Shown: in pieces, positions 40,347 through 53,400 of the stretch
Layout of the letters: every line of letters starts with the position of its first letter
Numbering within the stretch: position 1 is the stretch's first letter
NCBI GenBank assembly: GCA_019155185.1
Contig: CM032794.1
Span: forward strand, 10,579,988 to 10,643,987
Length of the DNA: 64,000 bases
From: Beaufortia kweichowensis
Lineage: Eukaryota > Chordata > Actinopteri > Cypriniformes > Gastromyzontidae
Reading direction: 5' to 3'
Notes under the pieces: generated by a model
The model's database searches: none
What the model was told of the DNA's origin: nothing
Seen by the model: the letters and a program-made list of their open reading frames with translations, nothing else
Program-made: the position numbers and the translations under genes

Positions 40347-41448
40347 CTTTGATCCATCCTCAGTCAGATTATACCTGAGAGAAAGAAAAGAATTCATAAA
40401 TCAAACATGTCAACAAAGGTATGGAAGGTACAACTGCAGGAATGAGTGAACACTGAAACGCACCATCGGGTCCATCCTTTAGAAATGTCTTCACCTGCCA
40501 AATCCACAAGTGCCTGCGACAAAGACAATCTATGCTACAGCAAAACTCACTGATCAACAGAATGAGTAAAAAACCATATACTAAACATATACTATAGCAA
40601 AAGTGAGCATGGTGGTGTATTTATTACCTTGCCCAGCAGTACTTTGTGTTTGGACAGAAGTCCTCCTCCATTCTTCACAGCAACATCTAGTGTTCTCCTG
40701 TGCAATTCCACTACAGACACGCTAAACTCAAAGCTGACAAACACAACAACAGATTATAACTATTGTGTTCCTTTACTGCAGCAGTGTTGCTTGTTTACTA
40801 CATGCATCTGCATCAATCATCAAATTACGTACATGCATAGTTAACGTGATTATGTGATTAATGTGTTAACTCTACTGTTATCGTGGAGGAAGCACAGAGT
40901 CTGACCACTTTTCTGAATACAAAAATGCAAGAATACAATACAAACAAGACTATATTTAGCACTCTATCCAGCCTTTGTGTAAGATTGTCTTACGATTGGT
41001 CATAGACAGGGTTGAGTGTCCTCTTGAGCGTGCTGGTTTTTCTTCGGCCACCCCGGCTCTTGTCTGGTAACAGGTACAGGCGGATATATGGATCCGAGCC
41101 ATCTTTGGTCAGTGCTATGAGGTTTCTGTCATTGCGATGCAAACACACGTTTCACATTACTAACAGATATATTAAACTCGTACCGCTACCAGTCTTACAC
41201 TTGAAAAAGTAAATCACTGATCATATGCTACACATCTGATTAATACTGCATGTGTGTTTATTGTAAAAATTAAAAAAACGTCAGAAAAATAAATGAATCG
41301 AAAAAGAAAGACTAACAGACTGGCGGCACATGCATGTGTGTATTCTCACCGACAGGCATGAACCACTACAATGAGCTTGTTCCTTTGTAAGCTGTGTCGG
41401 ACAGTGAGCTGAACTTCACCAAGTGGATATTGACTCAGCCCAGAACCG
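40335..41448 (-). CDS. esyt2: esyt2 C2C domain exons (19-23)
   Basis: Five exons encode residues about 730-871. They include GEVQLTVRHSLQRNKLIVVV, then TKDGSDPYIRLYLLPDK followed by the basic cluster SRGGRRKT (786-793), a patch known in E-Syt2 to bind plasma-membrane PI(4,5)P2. The reading continues with TLNPVYDQSFEFSVSV and DVAVKNGGGLLSK. The last two exons are small (50 and 40 nt): GEDISKGWTRW and YNLTEDGSKKVI then stop. They were found by splice signals and match the human end GWTQWYDLTEDG. Confidence 0.92.
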
Positions 41449-44400
41449 CTTTGTGTATAAAAACACAAAAATAAAGTCAAAACAGTCCTCTGCTAATATA
41501 ATTGTACTGTACATTGTGTCAGATACAGACTCACTTTTGCAGTTGCTGTAATCTGTGCTGTAGCTCCTGTGTGGCACAAGGCAATGAAACGTCCGAGGCC
41601 AGACTGGGCGTCGAGTCTCTATGAGACTGATGCCTGAGAGAGCTGCGAACTCCCAAGCTGGAGACACTGTGACGTGCTTCCGCCAGGCGTACCGGGGAGC
41701 CGTCTGATCCCCGCTTTCCCTGAGGTGTGTCGGGTGGAGGGGTTGGTGATGGGTTTTGTGGGGGCTGGATGACTGTGGGTGTGGAGTTGCTGGTGGCCGT
41801 TTGAGGTTGTGAAGTGTTATTCTGACTAGTGTGTCTCACTCGGACGGATGAAGGTTGACTGGAGGTGGCCTCCTTCTCCAAACAGAGAACCTGAAGACAC
41901 AGATTATTATTTGCAAGTTGAAACCTTTACTTAATCAAACTACACCTAATAAAACTAAATCACGTCATATATCTACTCTTTAGTCCCCTTCAACCCATGT
42001 ACATACACATTGATTTGTCAAGCAATATATTACATCCGTACATGAACCACATGTGTAAAGTTTTATAAAAATACTGACTCTTGGTGTGACTATTTCAATA
42101 TAATATTCCCTCCCCTCAATTTGTTGATACAACACAAGCAAACATTTTCTTTGAATCACACACATACAAAGAGACAGAGACACACCGACCCTGAGAGCCA
42201 TTTTTAATTTGAGGGTGCTGCTGGGGCCAGAGCTCTGCAGAGGAAAATGCTGATTCAGCGTCATGTCCACCTCCTGCAGCAGAGAAGCAAGTGCCACACG
42301 CACACTACCAAGGGAGCACTTGAGCTTACTGTCCCTCACCTGAGATACACAAACAATGCGTACATATCACTTTATTTCTTACAAAAGCGAAACATTTCAA
42401 TGTTATATAAAAATGTAAGTATTTCATATTTTAAGCACTGAGCCGTAATATTCTCCATTTTTTATCAACTTTACATTATTTTGACAAATCAAATTGAGGA
42501 TCTACACTGAGAATTAATGCATATGGCAAACATACAGTAAATAATAAAGATGACCATCTTAATAATTATTAATTACTTAGCACTGCAGCTTTTAGGGTGG
42601 TCTCTTCTAGAATACCTCAACTTCCAGTTCCTGAGTACGGGGGTTGTTGATGAGGAAGGAAAACGCCTCCTCCCACAGTGGCTCACTTGTTTTATATCTC
42701 ACCTGAAACCACATGAGAAAACACAGCCCAGGACTGAATATACTTTGGCATTATCATTAGATTTCCTCGATTGGTAGTCTCAATAAAGTGATAAACGTTA
42801 CCTTGCTTGTGTATGTCTTTTGTCCCACAGTTAGTTTGACAAAAGGGTTTGGATCTATGCTCACTTTCTTCCCAGACTGTTGAGCGAGAAAACATATTTA
42901 GTTGTACTGTGATATGAAAGTCACCAAACTGTAAAATGGTAAACTGTATAAACTATTGTTAATAATTACTTAATTGTGATGCATTTTTAAGATCAAAATG
43001 TAGTCAGATTATTGTTACCAATAACCAAGGCATACTGCCAATGCTGTTTACTCCACAAAGCAAGTTATTGTAAGCTGTGTAATGTATGTAATTGCAAATA
43101 CCAGTCATGTAAATGCCCTTATTCAATTCAATTAAAACATGAATGTACAAAAACATTAACATACAGTAATAGTTGGATATCTATGCATGTATAATGAATT
43201 TGGTTTAGGGGTATAACCAAAAGATGGAAAATGTACAGTATAGCCATAATAAAGTATACCTATCCAACTGATTTTAAATGCATGCAATGGTGAGTGAGAG
43301 GAGTTCATGATAGAAATGCATTTTGAAAGTAAGACAATCACAAAAGACATAATACTATGTCTATGTCTGGTGATATGGTGCTTAATGTCCAAATATTCAG
43401 TTCCACATGCATTTTTAATGTACCTTCAGGCCTTTATAAGGGGGTTTGGGGCCATCAGGGTTAAAGTCAAGAGGATTGGTCTTTTCAGAGGAAAGGTTGA
43501 AAAAAATGGAAAACAGGACAGTTAATTTAAAAGGACATGCAGAATGATTTATTACGTTGGCCCAATCCCATCTAAACTGCAATCCAGGTCTTAACAAAAT
43601 AAAGGTCAAAATAAAAATCATATTCACCGTCAATACATTTTTCCAACAAGCAAAGAGAAATTATTAAGCTGTCAGAGAAGTTGTGGTGTTTTCAATTATA
43701 ACATGACAAGGATACAAAGAGCCTAAATAATCCCCTGCTCACACCGTTCTTTTCACATTTTCACAACAAATCACTTTTTTTATTTTTTATTTATTTTTTT
43801 ATTTATTCCTTAAACATTTGCACTGTCACTTTACAACAATCACCACAGTCACTTTCATATTTAAACTGTGCATTGAACTGTGTATTGGTCTGCGTTACTG
43901 TCTTGTGCTGTCTGTCATGTGAAACATTGTTTTGTTTTACTATGTACTTGTATATGGCTGAAATGACAATAAACTTTGACTTTGACTTCTCTACAGTAGC
44001 TCTGCACCAGGAAATGTCAATCACATGTCTAAGAATGACCCAAGCCGTATTTAGACAAAACATGTAACTGCAGATTCACTCCAGTTAAAAATATATACAG
44101 TAGATGAACAAAAACTGTAAAAAATATAGGCCTTCATTGGTAAAATCCAATACTGTGGTAGTGTTTCATTAAATACACATGTGATAACTTTAAACATATT
44201 ACACATGCTGACAGTTCAGAGTGGTTATTCACATGCACCAGTTTAACATACTTCGTGTTTTTCACTTGTTAAGGTAAATCGGTGTCAACAGATGAAATGT
44301 CTATTCACACTGTTAGGTACCCAGCCAAAACAAGGCCTGGAGATATAGGATGCAGATAACAGAAACACTCACAAATAAAGTTTTACAGACAGAATCAGAG

Positions 44401-47400
44401 TTCTCACAAAAGACCAGACCAGATGCCCTCCTCTCCTTCAGGTTTCCACAGGCAAGGCTGCCCTCAAAGACACTCTTTTAGTAGAGGAGGAAGCCACAAT
44501 GAAAAGCATTAATCATGTGCGCACTTCAAATCAAGCCTAGGTGACTTATTAGGCCAGGAGTTTTAAGTCATGGCAAACTGATAACTCGATTTCCAACTCT
44601 CTTGTCAACAACACAATAATACAAATGGTTGCAATCGTAATTGAATTGAAAATATTCATTAAGGAGCATCGAAATACAATCTGTACCTTGGAGTGTTTTC
44701 ACACATCTATTCGGTGCAACTTGGTTTTATTTGGAAGTATGAAATTGTGTCTACAAGCATTTCATAAAAGCAGAACATAAACATCTTGTGCTGAACATGT
44801 GAGAATGTAAGACTTTCTTAGGAAATCAGAACACATCTGATCCTATGATAAGATCTTAGGAAACAGATTATAATGTATGAAATCACATAAACACAGGCAC
44901 AGAAAAAATACTTCTTAAGAAAAATGTTCTTACCGGCAAATTCCTGGCAGAGTCTAGGTAAACAACTAGCAGAGCTGAGGAGAGATTGTCGTTAGCCCTT
45001 ATGGTCCTCAGAACCTAATGAAAAAACATATAAAGAAAAGATTATCAAAGGTTTAGCTAGTGTTTGTTTTCACCACATCTATCTGTGTGTGTGTGTGTGA
45101 GTGTATATACTTGATCTAGTTTCTCAGCACTTGGGTACAATGACAGCCACTCTAATCTCAGATGAAGCTTGCCTGTAGCAACCTCTTCCAAATCAAACCA
45201 CTGCAAAAAAACAAATCATCAGTGTATAGGAATAGCACTTACAGACACGTTTCAGGCATAAAATATCAAAACTTGTTGTTGTGAAATTACACATTAATCA
45301 AATAAAGGACCATTACAGAGGCTGTGAACTAACACTAGTCATGTGAGATGTACATTTAGCTTAGCTGAAACTGTATTACCTCATCAACCTTCTGCTCCTT
45401 ATAAAGCTCACTCAAGTCAATCATTAGACTGGAACAAATGAAAAATATAAAAGTTATAAAATAAAATGACTATTTTATATAGTCATTTACTATTTTATAT
45501 AGTCATTTTCCGCAATATAATTAAATGATGTACCTGCCCAAGAAGTCATCTTTATCTGGATCTTCATCAAAGAGCTCAATTTCCAAATGTTGTCCTGAAT
45601 GTTCATATACTAGTGCCTGACCATAAACAATTACAAGCACATTCTCAGATAACAGTTTATGTGCATGTGTATTATAAGCTGCTATAGTTAAATGGTTTCA
45701 CTGTTTGTTTGCTTGCAAGTGAGCATGGGTACAGTATGTACTTACCTCATAAACTTCGTTCCATTTAGGGTGCAGACATTCTTTGATAGTCTTGCTTCTG
45801 AAGAGCTGGTTGCAGACCAGCAGCATACCATATGGATCAGACTTGCCTTTGATTAGACCTCCCAAATACGTGTCTTTAACTTCTAAATTTTGTGCTTCAA
45901 GAAAATGAATCCGTAAAACTCCCTGATGAGGAAGAGCATGTTAAAAAAGAAACAACTAGAGAGACTAAACAAAAAATATTAACAAACATATGGAGGATTT
46001 GGTGATTAATAAATGCTGAGATGTGTCTCTTCACCTTTGGCATTGGAAAACGGAGTTGTTCCAGTTCAACCTCACCGATTAGTGGTACAGTGATCCTGTT
46101 GGGCAGCACCATATAACTGTTGATAATTTCCTGAATCATGTGATCTGAGAAGCCACTGCCAATAAAGCAAAATAATTATATAGTGGGGCAATTCTTGCAA
46201 ATGTCAAACATACCATGAGAAAATAAGGTTTTCACCATAATGATAGCTCAGATGTCAATATTTGGCCCAAAGAGAGGTCTTTATCAAGAATTTTAAAGTA
46301 CTTTTTAATGTTTAAAGCATGACTTTTTATATATATTTTTAGAATTGTCACATCCATAACAGTCCAATATTTCACATAGAAGAGCCATCTCTTCTCCATT
46401 TTTGGGGTTTTATTGCTTCTGGTTTGCACATTTTAATTCATAGAAATTCTACAAAGTAGGATTAAAATCAGATCAAAATATTTTTCTTTTATTATACCAT
46501 GCCACAATCATTTGGCATGACACTATATGCACATAATTGGCTGCAGTCTGCCTGTCCTGGCACAAACAAACAGACTATGATCTTGTTGAGAAAGAAGCAC
46601 AAACAAGGAAAGATGCAACAGATATCAAATATACATAAGCAGCAATGCTCTCTCTCTCTTTCTCTCGCTCTCATTTAATCATTTCTCTGGTCCCTGAGCA
46701 GCTCGCTTTCTCTGAAAACACTGCAGTTCTGTCAGCCTGGGTTTCCTTAAGTCATCATTATCATTTGTGGAAGCCAAGATACAATTTAATGATTCTACAC
46801 ACACACACCTCACTCTTTGCCTTTGCTTGGATTGTGAAATTCACACAAATCAGGTATTACCAAGATACAGAAATGAGATGTGTACAGCAGTATAGATGCT
46901 TTTGTGTGGCTAATATGAGTAAAAAAAGTAAAATGCTTCTGCAGAGAGATTAATCATAAAGCAACCAAGTCTGGTTTTTGGTGTTTACATAACTGTATCG
47001 AACAATATCATTATCTAGCAGTCAAAATAAAAACTGTTGCATGACACTTACAAACAACCAGTGACACTTTAAAAAGGCAAATCTGAAGCATTAACATTTA
47101 CGTGCATTGTTATTTATAGTTCACGTATGTTGACGCCAAACAATGACTGCCAGCAGACCAGCAGAGCTTATGTGTAAATCCACTTCATCTATTTCCTAGA
47201 ACCCTAATCAACTACACAAAAACGAAACATGAGACTCAAAAACAGACATCGAATGCTGAACCAGACTACCAGCCATAGAGATGAGACTTGCAAACAATGT
47301 ATCCATCACAGAATGCTTGTTTGAAACTTTAAGGCAAATAAAGACTAAACTGTTTAATTTATTGATGGTACATAACAGAGAGCTTCACAGATGTTAAATC

Positions 47401-50400
47401 TCTAAAGACAACTTGAGTAACTACCTTCAATTACATCAATTAAGTAAATAAAAGCCTTCCTAAAGGTGTCCTAAAGGTAAACTCCATCACCATTAGACAT
47501 AACCATAATTAGTCTACAAACGGAAAACATATGATTTCATTCAGACAGCAGATTTACCTTTAATAAAAAAAACCTTTAAAAAGTATTAAAATATTAATTA
47601 GTTTTTCCCCATTAGTTTCTTATAATTCTCTATAAATATTTTCTTTCACTCTCTCGTCAGTCATACTGGACTCAAAGCTTGAATAGCTGTGATAAAAGCA
47701 GTTTCAGTGCAAATCATTTTCTGTGCAATAAAAAAGCATCAACGATTATCCTGGAAACATTAAACAGAATTTATAGACACCACAAAACCGTCATAGTTCC
47801 TGATTTGCTTGCCAGGCAGCCGCAGTTCTCCAGACATGTTTATATTAAAATCATAGTGTTCTCTGGACCTATAACAATCATTCACCAATCCTGAACAATA
47901 AAGCATCATAGATTATTTTCATGGTTGCACAGATTGATGAATCTCACATGAATGCATTCTTGTTCAGTTTTAGATCGCTATATAATGCAAAAAAACATGA
48001 CCGACACAGGAGCAGCATTTTCTTGCACTAAAGAATGAAGAAAAACCAATAAACTTTAATAGCCCAAGACAAAGCACTCTTAACTCAAAATACTGCAGTG
48101 CTAATGACCACTGGTGCTAATGGTGTTTGCTGTGGTTCCAATAAAGATTATCAAGATGTGCTTTACTACAAGCAAAGGTGATGTAAAGATTCAGCAATGC
48201 TCTCTTCTTACACAGACAGTAGTTGATGGCCTGAAACATAATCCAAAACAACAAACTACAAAACCATTGACTGGATGATAGCTGCAGCCCCTACCCTACA
48301 TTAAAATCTGGTATCTGATGACAGCAAATGAAAAACAACCATTTTAAAGTACCACTATGCCATCAGGGCGTCCCTGTTCACAGCAGTTAAAGCTGTGTAA
48401 TCACTCACCCTCCTGTGTGTGTGTCTGCACCATCAGCACAACACAAGGTTCAACAATCATGAATCTGTTCCAGCTATCTACCACAGACAGTATCTTACAG
48501 CAACACATTATAGATTCACCACTAATCTGGGATTGTACTGGCCATTTCAATATTTAATTTGCTCTCTGAAAACAATCACTTTTGGTAATGTTGCTAAATA
48601 ACCATAATGTAATTTAGAATGCAAGATCTATTTTGATATTGGTACATTGTGTTACAGATATTCAAGCTCAAGTAATAAGTGAGGCAGTTTGAGATCAATA
48701 TCATGGGGGTTTAAAGGCAAATGCTATTGACTTCATTAAACTAGAAATGGAGTCGGAGCCTGTGGCTGAGTGGACAGCGCTCCAGACATATATACAGCGC
48801 AACTGAGCTTAGGCGACGCGAGTTCGAATCCCAGCTCTGGCGTCCTTTCCAAGCCCGCTACCCTCTCTCTCCTCCCAATCACTTCCTGTCTCACTACACT
48901 TTCCTGTCCAAAAATGATAAAAATAAATAAATAAAAAAACTAGAAATGGTAACAAGTTCACTGCCTCTGACTACATTAACATTATCATCAGGAAGGTATT
49001 TGTCAATTACAGTTACTGTATTTATGACGCATATACATACAAAAATATTTACACACAAATGTTACATTATTGAAATTGTGTTATTTTACTACTTCATTAC
49101 TAAATATGATCATTAACTGCATTTTTAAAACATTTTTTAAAATAAATCTATTTATTTAACATTAAAAATAAGACTATGAGTCCAAACTTTTGACTCAAAA
49201 ATTTGTTTTGTGACGTGGACAAAAAGATAAATTCATCAATGAGCAGTAAGATGATCCGATTATAATATGTCTTAAAGCTTAAACTGAATTGACGTAAACA
49301 CACATTAGAGGGACTTATTTTCTACAAAAAAAATTCATCTACACTCTACAAATGAGGTAAAGGCCCGTGTTGTATACATTTGTGGATTATAACCAACAGA
49401 GCTTTAAGAACAACACAAGTAAGAACAACAAAAGAACTTCAGAAAAGTCAAAACATTAAAAATAATCCATATAAATCACAGGTATTTTAAAATGTTTTGT
49501 GAGATTAAAATCAAGTTACAAAGTGTTCCTAGTAAAGAAAGATCAATGTAAGTTAATGACATAATATAATATGAACTTACTTAAGACCTGGAATGTCCAA
49601 TATGTTTGTGAGGCCTGTCCAGTTTATGTCCAGTAGCTAATTGAGAACAAGACAAAGAGACATAGACATAAACAAAGAAAACTCAAAAAAATCTGAGCAA
49701 GTAAATCTGCAAAGATTGTATAAAGCACAAAACAAAATCAGAGAGCACAAGAGAGCACATGTCTGTACATGCCTGTGGCAGTAATATTATACCATTAGTC
49801 CAATTCCACTGCAAAGAAAGAACAGAGGCAATATTGCACGATTCTGCCTTCATGAGAACAAGTGTGACAGACTGCAGTATACAGAGTAAACGAGAGGAAA
49901 GATCGAGAGAAATTAAAAACTGTGGAGAAGAAATAAAGCAAGTCTGCAAGTTTGTTTCATGATGCTGATATTTGAAGATTGAGGACTACGGTCAGACCAC
50001 AGGATACTGGGCACATCACACAGCATTCAAACATGTTCAGATTTCAGTCCAACAAGAGTAGCCAGTACTGCATAATTTTAGCTCAAATCAAGCTGCTGAG
50101 ATGACCTGCTGCAAAATTAGCCCTGACTGACTGAATATGGGTCAGTGATGCTACTGTCTGACACTGCTACAAACATGGTAAAAAGTTATTACGATCATAT
50201 TATCTTGGTTAGCAAATCTTTAAATAGTCTCAACCAAGACTGTAATTAGCTGGTTCTGTTTAGTAGCAACTTTATCCAGCAAACAACTGGATGGCATCAT
50301 ATACACACACAAGTGCTATGGCAAGACAGTGTCTGCTAATGGTAATTCTCATAAAGTAACTGCAATATTATGTAATACTTCTATAGCTAAATAACTGTAA

Positions 50401-53400
50401 ATTACAGCAATTCAAGAGCAAAAGTAAGTTTCTCCAATGATCCACAACATAAAATCATCTTAAAAGAATGTTATAGATACAATACAGACAAACAATGTTA
50501 ATGTATCAGTTGTAGAAGTTGATAAACTTACTGGTTTCTTGAGGAAGAAGAGGGAGAGAGCACCAACAAGTGGCATGTTCCCCAGAAGTGGCTCAAGAAT
50601 CACTCGCAGAACTCCATGCAGCTGCTCATACATGCACATGAGGTCACATAAAGACAGAGAGAAAGATCACATTAAACATTAAATGCATTTTAGATGTAAA
50701 AGCTTGTTCTGTTGGCATTTTTACTAGAAAACAAGACAAAACACTGAAAAGAATGACTTTCTGCAGTGAGAGAGCAGCACTGTGTCAAACAAATCATTTC
50801 CCATGGGTTGATAAATGTCACGATCCTGAGACTGATGCATTCATTTTGCTGTTGACAGCATTCCACATGCTCTGTGAAATAGGACATCTACCTTTCTAAC
50901 CTAAACTCTGAGCAACAGAACTTTGAGCTTTATTTTAAACATTATGAAAGCTTATAACTCAATAAAAGCAAATAACTCAAGGAAATGTCTTTTCTTGCAC
51001 ACTCCTTTACAATTAAAGTGGAAAAACCATAACAGTGTAGTGAAGAGGTTATATAAGATTTTCAGCTTTTTTCTGTTCAGATTAAGTCTGCAAGTATAAC
51101 TCTACAGCGAATAATGCAGCCATAACAGCCTGAGCTTTTTTAATGCAAAGAAAGTCTGCCAACTCATCACAGTGATCTGTGACACCAAGAAAATAAAAAG
51201 TGCTGGCAGAAGTGCCTGTGCCTATTAAATTTATTTATTTTCTCACTAAACACGTGTCTTAAGGGACAAAAACACAATTACACAGCATGTTCTTGAAAGT
51301 TGTGGGTGTAGTTATATTATTTTCTACATTCTAACCAATTTGAATTCATAATTTTAGAAAGTGTAATGTTAAAATGACATCACACATAAGCACAGCATGT
51401 TGTCACAGAGACATTTTTGCGATATGCATTTAATGGGATACAACTACTGCGTAACTCATGCACACAACTATTATTGTGTTATGTCTTGTGTTAAAATATT
51501 ATTGTGTGATGTATGTGTGTGTGCATCTGATCATGTACTACAAACGGTACAAGGACATATCAGTATTTGGTTACACACCTCACTATAAATATAGGCACAC
51601 CCTTTCAGTAAAAATAGGCTCCGTTCAGGCGACAAAAATTCCTTCCATGAAACACGTGTTTGCATCACAATATAGGAAAGAGCATCTTTGTTTCCAACAC
51701 ATTAACTCTGTATCCTTGACTAACATAACCCATTGGGTCATGGAGACAAACTCAATGGAAATAGCCATACATACCAGAGACACTGTTTCAAATGATTATG
51801 GCTAACACGATCCAACAGTATTGTGTTGAAAAAGAAAACAAAAAATTATGTTTAACATGTTTAATGAAAGAATAACGGTATACCTGTATACTTTTGATGC
51901 CTGCTCTACAGTAGTATCTTTTGACATCCACGTCGATTTCAGTATTTCCAACATAGCTGTAAGTGAAAAGTCAAACACGAACCAGGAATCTTACTTCAAA
52001 TAAAAGACAGAAGGGAATTAAAAGATATCAGAAAGGCTTATCAAAGTGATGTCACCTGATCTGAAGATCCATGATGATTTGACGTTTGTCTACGTTCTCA
52101 GTGTAAACTTTGACCCCATTGATTCTGAGAGGCTGTGACACAGATGAGCACAGACGGCCTGTCAGGGAGGGCTGACATTTCTTTAAGCAGCGTGCATTCC
52201 CTCACAGAGCCCCGACAACATAAACTATTTCCATCTGACAGCTGCTCAGCTGTCGTTTTTAGCAGCAAAAGGTTGAAACAGTTACGTCAACCTTCCCACT
52301 CCTGATGTAACATTAAGCTTTTTGTAGCAATTAGTTATGCAATGTTTATTTTCATTTGTTTTTATTGAACCATCAATTACATCATTATATTCATTTTATT
52401 TGTGGTAACTAGAAGAGATTAAATGTACATGGGCTTTAGGGCTTTAAGCATATATGTGCATACTATACCTTATCTCCAAGATCAATCTTGCTAAAAGTAA
52501 ATGTGCCGAGATGAGAACTGAATTCTTTGATGGCTGGCTCGATAGTTTCTTTAAACAGCTTCTCCACAAACTGACACACATAAGGCCACATCTGTTTCAC
52601 TGTCTGAAATGGAAAAAGCATAACTTCTAAGTAAGCAGACATGAAGAAAAACTAAGGCACTTGAAAGATGAAGTGTGAAATTTTTCAACATTAAAATACT
52701 TCATCCTATCTCATCTTAAAAATGCAGGGACTACTATATGTTATCCATTGACAGGTCAATTTCCATGAAAAGTGTAAACGCTGTGGCTTTGTGGCACTAT
52801 AAAACATTGCTCAGTTTGTTTAAGCCTCTCTGCATGCTCAGCCCTGGAAGGGACAACAAGTAACTCTGTCCCAGCCACTGTCTTTATGACCAATAAGAAC
52901 CAGTTATCAGAACAACCTGTATTAAAGTCACTGTAAACAGGCTCGAGGGGGAGTTTTCTCTGCTGTGTTGATGCATTTACTGTTGAAAAGAAGGATGGAA
53001 CACATCAAAGTGATTTAAACAGAAATAGATAGAGGTAATAGACGTATTAAAGTAAGTGACATTCTCATTTACAGTAGACTGTACTGTAGAAATATTTTTA
53101 AATGTGGATGATATCTGCAAAAAGTGAATGTAGTCAACATTTAGGAGTAAACTTGCACACAGATGACCTAAAACTCAACGTGGACTAACTGCCACAAACG
53201 TCATATTTTCTCTCATATAGACTAACTATTGTTTATTCTCTTGACTACACTTTCCAAAAGCAAAACATCCCCTGCTAAACACCACAAAAATGAAATGATC
53301 CTTTAGGAACCACTTTAGGTTCTTCACTTGCCACACTGGCAGAACCGTCAAGAGGTCATCAAGGTACCTGTTTTTACAAAGAACGGTTCTCTGAGAAACT

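Noticed and set aside
41531..41881. esyt2 exon 18 region as a separate small gene starting MEKEATSS
   Set aside because: The open frame continues upstream to a splice acceptor at 41890 and downstream into the C2C exons; it is the esyt2 linker.
48751..48936. tRNA gene
   Set aside because: A and B boxes are present but the cloverleaf cannot be completed, and an A-rich tail with flanking target repeats shows a SINE.
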